This document shows, in pieces, positions 1 to 6,862 of a DNA stretch of 64,000 nt (positions are counted from its first letter, which is position 1; each line of letters opens with the position of its first letter). Position numbers and translations under genes: made by a program. The notes under the pieces are model-generated. The model saw only the letters and a list, made by a program, of their open reading frames with translations, searched no databases and was not told the origin of the DNA. The DNA is taken from positions 62,001-126,000 of the forward strand of contig WRLE01000003.1 of assembly GCA_009777775.1 (NCBI GenBank), given 5' to 3'. This DNA comes from Oscillospiraceae bacterium (GTDB lineage Bacteria > Bacillota > Clostridia > Oscillospirales > Oscillospiraceae).

Positions 1-2
1 AT

Positions 3-533
3 AGTTTGATTGGCACTATTGATTTATCATTATGCAGAAACCGTACAGATTTCGGCAAAGGCTTCTATTTGACCGATAAAATCGGCACAGCCCAGCTTTG
101 GGCGATTCGTAAGTCCGAATTATCCTCTGGCATTGCAACAATAATTCAATATGAAATAGATGAAAGCTTATTTAGTATATATGGTAAACGTTTTGCAATC
201 TACCCAGAAAGTGAGTGGCTGGATTTTATATGCAGTAATAGGCGTATAGTTACACAGACCTCATTGCAAAATGAGCCGCGGCACGATTACGCATGGGTAT
301 CGGGACCTATAGCAGATGATAGAATAGTTGATATAGTAGATGAATATTTAAACGAAGAAATTTCCGCCCAGGAAGCCTTGCTTCGTTCTAATGTGCTTCC
401 AGCGACATATCAACTAAGCTTGCATTCCCAAACAGCAATCAGTTTTGTTAATGAAGATAGTGCTATGTACCGACAACTTAAAAACGGTCGGTGGTCGCAA
501 AGATGGCTCAAACGAAAGCAACCTATGCAGTAA
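3..533 (+). CDS. DUF3990 family protein (ADP-ribosyltransferase-like), 5' end beyond window
   Basis: The frame is open to the left edge of the window, so the true start lies upstream and the N-terminal YHGS-type motif usual in this family is not visible. The visible part has the family hallmark DFGKGFYLT followed by a Q-x-W segment, then YE-x-D-E and a WLDFI block. DUF3990 proteins resemble the RES/diphtheria-toxin-like ADP-ribosyltransferase folds and are often found beside small DUF3791 partners, so a toxin role is plausible but inferred. A second, complete DUF3990 gene lies at 49159-49641. The gene begins a cluster of toxin-antitoxin-like genes reaching to 5.4 kb. Family assignment is fairly sure; activity is unproven. 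Confidence 0.75.
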   Translation, partial: SLIGTIDLSLCRNRTDFGKGFYLTDKIGTAQLWAIRKSELSSGIATIIQYEIDESLFSIYGKRFAIYPESEWLDFICSNRRIVTQTSLQNEPRHDYAWVSGPIADDRIVDIVDEYLNEEISAQEALLRSNVLPATYQLSLHSQTAISFVNEDSAMYRQLKNGRWSQRWLKRKQPMQ

Positions 534-653
534 CAGTAAATATCTCCCAAAGGGTATTCATATTGATAGAAAAGCAAGTTTCAACAAGCTTGCTTTTCTT
601 TTGTAATTTTACGATGTTTTGGATTTATGATGATTTTACATAATGATAGCAGA

Positions 654-682
654 TTGACATCGTGATAAAATTATGATAAAAT
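654..682 (+). promoter_or_regulatory. Sigma-A-type promoter of the phd-PIN module
   Basis: TTGACA (654-659) and TAAAAT (677-682) are separated by 17 bases, and a ribosome binding site and ATG follow at 701-713. The spacer and -10 region consist of repeats of the kind ATTATGATAAA, which could be the operator bound by the Phd-type antitoxin. The operator role is inferred. Confidence 0.7.
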
Positions 683-710
683 TATGATAATATCAAATTG
701 GAGGTGCTAT

Positions 711-1073
711 ATGCAGTTTATCAGACCTGTTTCCGACTTACGCAATAAATTTACAGAAATCGAAAAAGCTGTAAGCGGTGGAACACCTGTTCATTTAACA
801 AAAAATGGACGCGGAATAATGGTAGTAATGAGTATGGAAAAATATGCGCAGCTCTTAGGAGAAGAATATAACGATACAGTATACTCAAGCAAAGCTGTAA
901 ACGAAAACAGTCCCCTTTATAACAATAGCACATTACAGGCTGAAACGTCCAATAACATAGACAATAAAAACGACAGGCAGATTATAACACTTGGATTCGT
1001 GAAAGGCATTGAACTCCCAGACAGCTTTTACGACTCATTACCTGATGGGGAACTCGAATTATGGGGACTATAG
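711..1073 (+). CDS. Type II antitoxin, Phd/YefM family
   Basis: Small DNA-binding antitoxin of 120 residues. The N-terminal half has the Phd/YefM pattern: MQFIRPVSDLRNKF, then VHLTKNGRG and VVMSMEKYAQL. This forms the dimeric DNA-binding fold. The C-terminal half is polar and probably disordered, wrapping the toxin. The ATG at 711 is preferred over an upstream ATG at 684 because GGAGGTG sits seven bases before it. The stop overlaps the start of the downstream PIN gene by 13 bases, the usual arrangement for translationally coupled antitoxin-toxin pairs. It probably represses its own promoter at 654-682. Confidence 0.85.
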   Translation: MQFIRPVSDLRNKFTEIEKAVSGGTPVHLTKNGRGIMVVMSMEKYAQLLGEEYNDTVYSSKAVNENSPLYNNSTLQAETSNNIDNKNDRQIITLGFVKGIELPDSFYDSLPDGELELWGL

Positions 1074-1462
1074 GTTATTTGCTCGATACTCACGTCTTCC
1101 TTTGGGCTATAGAAGAACATTCATCGAAGCTTAATGATAAAGTGAAAAACCTGCTCCTCACTGCCGACGAGCCTATTTTTGTCTCATCGATAAGCGCATA
1201 TGAAATAACAATCAAGCATAGGTTGGGAAAGCTACCTGGATACGATAATGTTGTTTACCATTATATCCAGATTTTCGATAGTTTCGGTGCATATGAGCTG
1301 CCATTAACCTCGCACCACAATCACTTTGCTGGAAGTCTAGACTGGTCACACCGCGATCCATTCGACAGAATGCTGGCAGCACAAGCGCATCTCGAAAACC
1401 TGACATTAATTACAAATGACGCAGCATTTCGCACTGCGCCATGGGTTAGCGTCCTTTGGTAG
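1061..1462 (+). CDS. PIN-domain ribonuclease toxin (VapC-like)
   Basis: A 133-residue PIN domain. It starts with LLDTHVFLWA, giving the first catalytic Asp, has ISAYEI with the conserved Glu in the middle, and ends with HRDPFDRMLAAQA followed by LITND, giving the remaining acidic residues. All expected metal-binding positions appear intact, so it is probably an active Mg-dependent RNase. It overlaps the Phd-type antitoxin upstream, and the two form one module. The Phd plus PIN pairing (rather than VapB plus PIN) is common in Bacillota and Cyanobacteria. The target RNA cannot be read from sequence. Confidence 0.85.
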   Translation: MGTIGYLLDTHVFLWAIEEHSSKLNDKVKNLLLTADEPIFVSSISAYEITIKHRLGKLPGYDNVVYHYIQIFDSFGAYELPLTSHHNHFAGSLDWSHRDPFDRMLAAQAHLENLTLITNDAAFRTAPWVSVLW

Positions 1463-1487
1463 GGTGATGTCTTGTTGAAACCGATAC

Positions 1488-1988
1488 TTACATCCAATCA
1501 ATGCTCTCTATGTTATCGCAGAAACCTAACTTCACAAGGTTTTCCTTAGTGTATTCATATTCATCGGAACTAGTCACTATACCATACAAACCTTGGCTTG
1601 TTGAACAAAGGATTTCAGCAGTAGCTTCCCGCAGCAACCCGCACCCACCTTCTTCTTCGACAAAGGACAGTTGGATCCATGAGTTGGAAACACCACATTC
1701 ATCAGTATTTGCAAGCATCTCAGAGCAAAGCATATTGTATGCTTGTATAGTATTTGAATTATTCGAAGCAAGAGTCCACTCATTAATTTTATCGAGGTTA
1801 GTATCAAGACGCCATTGTCCGTTAGCTGTAAATGGGAGCTCCTGATTTAACGAAACGAAATTATGAGATTTGAAATAATAATACCATTTGTTCCATGTGT
1901 TTTTTACGTTATTGAAATTCGAAATCATCGAATGTGTCCACACACCTTCTAAAACCATTTTTCCAATAACTCCGCTGCCGTTTGCCAT
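1488..1988 (-). CDS. Hypothetical protein
   Basis: No family recognised. The 166-residue protein starts at an ATG with a strong GGAGG site just upstream (1990-1997 on the complement), so it is likely a real gene. It has no signal peptide or membrane segment. It is rich in Trp, Asn and Ser in the first half, and acidic near the C-terminus with an EEEGG segment and a TSSDEYEYTKENL stretch. It is convergent with the PIN toxin gene and lies downstream of hicA on the same strand. It could be an immunity or cargo protein of the toxin cluster, but nothing in the sequence shows this. Confidence 0.6.
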   Translation of the reverse strand: MANGSGVIGKMVLEGVWTHSMISNFNNVKNTWNKWYYYFKSHNFVSLNQELPFTANGQWRLDTNLDKINEWTLASNNSNTIQAYNMLCSEMLANTDECGVSNSWIQLSFVEEEGGCGLLREATAEILCSTSQGLYGIVTSSDEYEYTKENLVKLGFCDNIESIDWM

Positions 1989-2074
1989 ACTACCTCCATC
2001 TGAGTGATAGATAGATTGTCATGTTTTTAGATTTTCGTTTCCTGAAGAAAATTCATTTTGTAAACAGTACTGCA

Positions 2075-2299
2075 TCAAAACTTATGGTCAACCCCAGCTT
2101 CTTTCATAATTTTATTAGCTGTATGCCGAGACTTAATTTTTTTACTGACAGTCACTGATCTATCGGCAATAGAGCTATACCATATCTCATGGCTACCTTT
2201 GCCATGGCGTGTGAGGCGACATCCATTTTGCAATAATATATCTCGAACATTTTTGTCGTAATCAGCCACTTTGTGATAACCTTTCTTGGCGATAGGCAT
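2075..2299 (-). CDS. hicA: HicA family mRNA interferase toxin
   Basis: HicA toxins fold as a small double-stranded-RNA-binding domain and cleave mRNA using a histidine. Here the core is ILLQNGCRLTRHGKGSHEIW, with the catalytic His in the GKGSHEIW block, followed by VTV and a basic tail. With the start at 2299 the protein is 74 residues, normal for HicA. The coding region overlaps the 3' end of hicB by 38 bases. Order is hicB first, the reverse of the classic hicA-hicB arrangement. A diverged, broken copy of the same gene lies at 3565-3630. Confidence 0.8.
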   Translation of the reverse strand: MPIAKKGYHKVADYDKNVRDILLQNGCRLTRHGKGSHEIWYSSIADRSVTVSKKIKSRHTANKIMKEAGVDHKF

Positions 2300-2510
2300 A
2301 AAAGCTGAGAATAATATCACTATTTATTGTGCTGTTCAAGGCGAGCAAAGTAGGCACTGCTAGCTGGACCTCTCGTACAAGCTCGTCAAAAGATTCATCT
2401 TCCAAAACCAAACCTTTTACATCATCGCTAGTAGCAACCCAAACACTAGCTTCTTCATCCCATTCGAGTTTTATCTTTAGTATATTCAATGTTTTGCTAT
2501 CCTTTGTCAT
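2262..2510 (-). CDS. hicB: HicB-type antitoxin, DUF1902 family
   Basis: The segment KIKLEWDEEASVWVA followed by SDDVKGLVLEDESFDELV matches the partial RNase-H-like fold of HicB/DUF1902 antitoxins. A typical C-terminal ribbon-helix-helix is not obvious; the tail instead ends LSFYAYRQERLSQSG. The ATG at 2510 fits the family better, but a GTG at 2552 would add 14 residues. Neither start has a convincing ribosome binding site. The gene overlaps hicA downstream and should neutralise it. Confidence 0.78.
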   Translation of the reverse strand: MTKDSKTLNILKIKLEWDEEASVWVATSDDVKGLVLEDESFDELVREVQLAVPTLLALNSTINSDIILSFYAYRQERLSQSG

Positions 2511-2753
2511 ATATTCGTATAAATCATCAGCGTATATCAATGAGTATAGCACAATGTCGGTAATATTGCTAGCTCATATTATAGTAAATTTATTAGAATG
2601 AAAACTGTTGATTTATTTAAAATGTTCGAGAAATGCTAGTCACATACGAATTGGTGAAAATTCCACAAAATCCTATATTTTAGTTGAATCAGTCCGTTCT
2701 ATTGGACACTAAATTTGATATGATTGGTGTAACAAAAGAAATGGGGTGAAAAC

Positions 2754-3053
2754 ATGGTTATTACCAATCATGCAAGCGATAGGATTAGAGAAAGATGCGG
2801 ATTGCCAAAAAAAGCGGTAGAGCGTAATGTTAAATTAGCGATTGAAAAAGGACTAACGCATCATGAAAGTAATGGAAAATTACGGAAATACTTTGAATAT
2901 CTATCTATTTATAATGGAGTAGCGAGAGAAATCAGGTTATATAGTAACCATGTCTACATTTTTGGTAAAAATGAGTGGCTCATTACAGTTTTACCACTGC
3001 CAAATGAGCATAAAGCTGCAATGCAAAAAGCTATGAAGCGAAAGTATGCATAA
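2754..3053 (+). CDS. Small hypothetical protein, DUF4258-like
   Basis: A 99-residue basic protein with the pattern NHASDRIRERCGL, a basic middle and YIF...WLITVLPLP near the end. This resembles DUF4258-like proteins with a RelE-type small fold that are often annotated as possible toxins. GGGGTGA stands eight bases before the ATG. The next gene downstream (3092) is a larger unrecognised protein separated by 38 bases, so the two could be co-transcribed. Family assignment is from memory and uncertain; no RNase residues can be named. Confidence 0.55.
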   Translation: MVITNHASDRIRERCGLPKKAVERNVKLAIEKGLTHHESNGKLRKYFEYLSIYNGVAREIRLYSNHVYIFGKNEWLITVLPLPNEHKAAMQKAMKRKYA

Positions 3054-3091
3054 TGTCAATATCGGTGCAAAAATAAAATATTGGGAGCAAC

Positions 3092-3550
3092 ATGATGAAT
3101 ATCAAAGAAATACTGGAAAAAGCGCATTGCTTTGGATACGAAGATGGAATGTGGGGGTATCGTCTTTTTCAGCAAGCATATAGTGAACCCATCGAACTGC
3201 ATATTGCCGGTAGCGAGGAAGCTCCATTTGGTACTGCTTTGTTGACGGCTCAAAATGCGTTAGAAAACATTGATAGATACTTGGAAGGTGCTCTGCGTAT
3301 GCTAACGCATTGGCTGGTAGATTTCGATGAAAGCGCATATTCTTTTAAGTGCATTTCTATAACAGACTGCTTAAATTGTGGCTATAATGCTGATAAAGTA
3401 CGTGATGAGTACCAGACAGACGATTTTTATTTCACATGGTGGGGATCTAGCGATGACGAGGATGTTTGGGATATTCACGTACATTTCAAAAAGTTTTCCA
3501 CCTCAACGGAGACCTATCAACCTTGGTCGTTATCATGCCATCATGCGTAG
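3092..3550 (+). CDS. Hypothetical protein
   Basis: No family recognised. This is an acidic, Trp-rich, soluble protein of 152 residues with no signal peptide or membrane segment. The second of two adjacent ATG codons (3095) is equally possible as start: GGGAG lies four bases before the first and seven before the second. It follows the DUF4258-like gene closely and may be its partner. The end of the gene is followed almost at once by a hicA remnant on the other strand, which suggests that this spot has seen insertions or deletions. Confidence 0.55.
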   Translation: MMNIKEILEKAHCFGYEDGMWGYRLFQQAYSEPIELHIAGSEEAPFGTALLTAQNALENIDRYLEGALRMLTHWLVDFDESAYSFKCISITDCLNCGYNADKVRDEYQTDDFYFTWWGSSDDEDVWDIHVHFKKFSTSTETYQPWSLSCHHA

Positions 3551-3564
3551 AAACAATAAAAACA

Positions 3565-3630
3565 CTACCATATCTCATGGCTACCTTTACCATGATGTGT
3601 GAGGTGACATCTATTTTGGAGTATTGCAAG
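3565..3630 (-). pseudogene. Remnant of a hicA toxin gene
   Basis: On the minus strand this stretch reads LQNRCHLTHHGKGSHEIW followed by a stop codon. The intact HicA at 2075-2299 reads LQNGCRLTRHGKGSHEIW and continues. The DNA is clearly similar across about 60 bases, then similarity ends at a TAT-to-TAG change. No promoter, start codon or antitoxin gene accompanies it. It is best read as the middle of a decayed second hicA copy. Confidence 0.65.
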
Positions 3631-3638
3631 TCAACACA

Positions 3639-3667
3639 TTGACAATGCATGGCAGACTGTGTATAAT
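3639..3667 (+). promoter_or_regulatory. Consensus sigma-A promoter of the relB-relE pair
   Basis: TTGACA (3639-3644), a 17-base spacer and TATAAT (3662-3667) form a perfect consensus, 29 bases before the relB-like start codon. Confidence 0.85.
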
Positions 3668-3695
3668 AGCAACATAAAGTGAAAGGAATCGTTAT

Positions 3696-4001
3696 ATGGC
3701 TAGTAAAAACATCACTTTCCGATTGGACGAAACATTGAAAAAACAAGCGGAGATAATTTACGAAAGTATGGGGCTGAATATGTCTACAGCTCTCCAACTC
3801 TTTGTAACACAGACTGTAGCAAGAGGTTCTATACCATTTACCATTGAAGCTGATGAATCTGCTAGGTACAGAGCCTATGTTTTACGGGAGCTTTCTGAAT
3901 CAAAAAATGAAGCTATGGAGCAGTCCAATGTATTAGATAATCATGATCAGTTTCTGAAGTATTGGGAAGCCAAAAGAAGGACTCGGAACGATGGCATTTG
4001 A
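3696..4001 (+). CDS. RelB/DinJ family antitoxin
   Basis: The N-terminus, NITFRLDETLKKQAEIIYE then GLNMSTALQLFVTQ, is the ribbon-helix-helix DNA-binding region of RelB/DinJ antitoxins, with RGSIPF following as in DinJ. The C-terminal half is charged and probably binds the toxin. At 101 residues it is of usual length. AAAGGA precedes the ATG. The stop overlaps the start of the downstream RelE/ParE-like gene by 11 bases, and the pair is driven by the consensus promoter at 3639-3667, which the antitoxin probably represses. Confidence 0.88.
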   Translation: MASKNITFRLDETLKKQAEIIYESMGLNMSTALQLFVTQTVARGSIPFTIEADESARYRAYVLRELSESKNEAMEQSNVLDNHDQFLKYWEAKRRTRNDGI

Positions 4002-4293
4002 GATTAAGAGACTCGCCTCATTCGAAATCAATGCTTTGGATATTGATGAACAGTTATATGAATTGAGCGCAAATGCATCTGATAACTTTTACGAAGATTA
4101 TTGCAAAAAAATCAAAATAATTGAAGAAAACCCCTATCTTTACCAAGTTTTCGAAGATGACTCTTACTTCAGAAGTGCGCCTTTGGTTTACGGTTATCGA
4201 CTATTTTACCATGTCGATGAACAGCAAAATGCTGTTATATTACATCGCATAATCCATGGGTCAATGGACCTAGCGCATCAATTAGGTGAATAG
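3991..4293 (+). CDS. RelE/ParE family toxin
   Basis: A 100-residue RelE/ParE-fold protein: an N-terminal helix region (ELSANASDNFYEDYCKKI), then ENPYLYQVF, and a strand region with YGYRLFYHVDEQQNAVILHRIIHG. The YRLFY and HRIIHG segments correspond to the core strands of this superfamily. RelE members cleave ribosome-bound mRNA and ParE members poison gyrase; sequence alone does not decide which applies. It is translationally coupled to the RelB/DinJ antitoxin upstream. Confidence 0.85.
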   Translation: MAFEIKRLASFEINALDIDEQLYELSANASDNFYEDYCKKIKIIEENPYLYQVFEDDSYFRSAPLVYGYRLFYHVDEQQNAVILHRIIHGSMDLAHQLGE

Positions 4294-4385
4294 GTTTTAT
4301 ATGTTCCACAGTTAGTAGGTGATAAACAATTCGGTACTTTAAATGGGATGGACAAACAATCGGAATCATAAACGAGAATAATGAA

Positions 4386-5408
4386 GTGAGTTTCGCATTA
4401 CCTACATATAATGAGGTTGTTGCTTTGTATACCATGAGGAAATCTTCTTGGTCTGCAGAGGAGTTTATTGGGTTTTTATCTGAGAGGATTGTCAGTCGAG
4501 ACCGGAGAGACATAGAACGGCTATTGTTTCGGATGGGATTGTCCAGCTATGATATAATCGCTATTTCTGAAATCACCAGGGGGATACATCCAAAGGATTT
4601 GCTTTGGATAGCAAATGATGAGAACGAGCGGTTAGATACTGTTATGACTGATGTTTTCTCTTCTGTATTCCTACAAGGTATTGATATGATTGGCGAGAGC
4701 GTGGACACACCAGAAGGCTACAACGTCAAACGTTATGGCGTGTATGAAGGTAAATATGGTATATATAAGCAGAGAATCAGCCCCCTTACTACAGATGCGG
4801 AATCGGAGGTTGCTGTCAGCCTTTTGGGTAACGTTTTTGAAGTGCCAGTATGTCCGGCGTATAAAGTGGATGCTGATACCATATTTTCGGTTTTTATGTA
4901 TGACTTCACCAAGGAGTATATAGTCCATTTTCGACGTTTACTCCAGGGAAACCGCTCAGAAAACGAATTTAAAAATTTGATTGCAGTCCGTCCTCAGTAT
5001 GCTGATGATATTTCACGAATGATATTGCTGGATTTCATCACTAGGCAAGACGATAGACATTTATCGAACATAGCAATAAAAGTCAACAGTGATGGTGAAT
5101 CGTTTTATCCCTTGTATGACAACGGACGAAGCCTCTTTTATGAAGACACTGAGGAAACGGTTTCTGCTGCCGTGGAGAATCCTATTGTGTATGCAACAGG
5201 GTTTGGTTATTCAGGAACACATTGGGATTATGTGGAGGAAATCGAAAAGCAACGAGGCGGAATAGACGGGCTTATAAATTTGGATGTCACTGATAGTGAG
5301 GTTTCTGAAATATTACAAAAAGCCAGCTTTGAAGGATATCGCTACCAAGGAGCATTCAGATGGATATCAAAAGCGTTGTCCATGCTACGCCAGATTGCTT
5401 CTCATTAA
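4386..5408 (+). CDS. HipA-like protein kinase (HipA C-terminal fold)
   Basis: HipA-type kinases phosphorylate translation factors such as tRNA synthetases. Here LLDFITRQDDRHLSNIAIK (about residues 214-232) carries the catalytic Asp and Asn of the HipA loop, and PLYDNGRSLFYED supplies the metal-binding Asp. The N-terminal part is unlike the classical HipA N-domain. No HipB-type repressor is adjacent. The GTG at 4386 has no ribosome binding site. In the same frame, coding sequence continues upstream to 4329 (RYFKWDGQTIGIINENNE), where an ATT codon stands eight bases after AGGTGAT. The true start may therefore be this ATT, or a lost ATG. The HipA call is good; start and partner are open. Confidence 0.7.
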   Translation: MSFALPTYNEVVALYTMRKSSWSAEEFIGFLSERIVSRDRRDIERLLFRMGLSSYDIIAISEITRGIHPKDLLWIANDENERLDTVMTDVFSSVFLQGIDMIGESVDTPEGYNVKRYGVYEGKYGIYKQRISPLTTDAESEVAVSLLGNVFEVPVCPAYKVDADTIFSVFMYDFTKEYIVHFRRLLQGNRSENEFKNLIAVRPQYADDISRMILLDFITRQDDRHLSNIAIKVNSDGESFYPLYDNGRSLFYEDTEETVSAAVENPIVYATGFGYSGTHWDYVEEIEKQRGGIDGLINLDVTDSEVSEILQKASFEGYRYQGAFRWISKALSMLRQIASH

Positions 5409-5445
5409 ATGGCTTATTAACATTCAAATTGTAAAATGGCAAATT

Positions 5446-5481
5446 AAACGGTACTCATGTAATAAAACATGAGTACCGTTT
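5446..5481. terminator. Hairpin terminator after the HipA-like gene
   Basis: Perfect 15-bp inverted repeat (5446-5460 and 5467-5481) around a six-base loop, followed by a T-containing stretch. The U-tract is short, so termination strength is uncertain. Confidence 0.65.
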
Positions 5482-5666
5482 GTATTTCATGTTTACAAGC
5501 TATACTCATGTCATATTTTACGTCAATATTACATATTGCTTACATTAAGCTGGTAGTAAATAAAGTTATAAATGATTATGATAATTTTATGTAAAATGTA
5601 AATTATGCTCCGCTTGTTCATCAGTGAGGATGGCATTTATAAAGTTTGTAAAGGTAGTGTAGGAGT

Positions 5667-6605
5667 ATGGGAAATAGTCATGTGGAATCTGTATCTATAA
5701 ATACGGAGAGCAAAAATACTAAGCGCTTTAAAACAAACAAAATGACGGTATTTTTTATACTTGTGTCCTTTGCAATGGCAGCGATGGTATTGTTTTCTTC
5801 CCATAGCAAAAAAACCGAATTTTCTACGCGCAATAGCTTACTCTACGATGCAGTTGTGTATGTACCTGGTAGAGTGAAGGAAATTGTATCAGAAAGCACT
5901 TCCATCGGTGTCCATGGAATTCGCATTGGAAGTCAATACCTGCGCATCGAAATCCTAAAGGGAGAGCTGAAAGGAGCAGAGTATGAGATTCTCAACCACC
6001 TGCATGTAGAAAATTCAATTTGGGCAAAAGAAGGGCAAATCCTTAATATCTATCTCTCGTATAATTTGGAAGACCCGAGCATTTATTATGCCTACGTTGC
6101 TACTGTGGAGCGGTCATACATAAATTATATAATTATCAGCATATTTTTTATCTTGCTTTGCCTGGTTGGAGGTAAAACCGGAATCCGATCTGTTTTTGCA
6201 TTGGTATTTACATTTGTCACAATAATTTTCCTGCTGATTCCGCTAATTGTCAGGGAGTGGCAACCAGTTCTGGCAACCATGGATATTGCTGTTTCTGTAT
6301 CTTCCAGTGTAAATGAAATAAGCGAATCTAATCCCGATTCAAGCCGAAAGGATTTGTGGCGTTCGAGTCTGATTGTCGGTCGCGATAATGCAGCGTCAAT
6401 GGCTAACACCATGATATTAGCATTCACTGGTACATTTTTCATTACCCTAGTCACATACCGTATAACCGGTTCTAATTACTCTGCTATCATCAACAGCAGC
6501 GACATTGCCATAGAAATTATACGTGCTGTTTCTGCTACTGCAGCGTTGATTCTTGCTGTTCCTATTACTTCGTTGGTTGCAGTTCGTATATACAGAGGAA
6601 AATAA
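5667..6605 (+). CDS. YibE/F family membrane protein with probable internal deletion
   Basis: YibE/F proteins are multi-spanning membrane proteins of unknown function. The N-terminal half is normal: one membrane segment near residues 25-43, an external region, and segments around 152-170 and 175-195. After REWQPVLA the sequence jumps directly to MDIAVSVSSSVNEI at about residue 205. In usual family members about 100 residues with several membrane helices separate these two points. The C-terminal part (GRDNAASMANTMILAF and two helices) is typical. The frame is kept, so this looks like an in-frame deletion and the protein may be non-functional. AGGAG lies immediately before the ATG. Comparison lengths are from memory. 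Confidence 0.7.
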   Translation: MGNSHVESVSINTESKNTKRFKTNKMTVFFILVSFAMAAMVLFSSHSKKTEFSTRNSLLYDAVVYVPGRVKEIVSESTSIGVHGIRIGSQYLRIEILKGELKGAEYEILNHLHVENSIWAKEGQILNIYLSYNLEDPSIYYAYVATVERSYINYIIISIFFILLCLVGGKTGIRSVFALVFTFVTIIFLLIPLIVREWQPVLATMDIAVSVSSSVNEISESNPDSSRKDLWRSSLIVGRDNAASMANTMILAFTGTFFITLVTYRITGSNYSAIINSSDIAIEIIRAVSATAALILAVPITSLVAVRIYRGK

Positions 6606-6618
6606 TTATTTTTATTAT

Positions 6619-6669
6619 TGGGTCATATAGTAATACTGCCATTTTGCCAAACTATTACTATATGACCCA
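6619..6669. terminator. Hairpin after the YibE/F gene
   Basis: Two 16-base perfect arms (6619-6634 and 6654-6669) around a 19-base loop, just after the YibE/F stop. It lacks a long T-tract, so it may be a weak terminator or an RNA-stabilising hairpin. Confidence 0.5.
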
Positions 6670-6862
6670 TTTGTACATGGCTTATTAAGAAATGCACTTT
6701 TTGCAAATAGGCATATGACGTTACAACTCCTATGCTCATGGGTTTTACGCATATTTTACCAAACTTTGCAATGTAGTTTTACATAAGCTTATTATAAAAT
6801 TGCGACGGGTAGGCATATGCAAATGCTTATGTCGATCTATTATACAATTTTGGAGGTATAAA

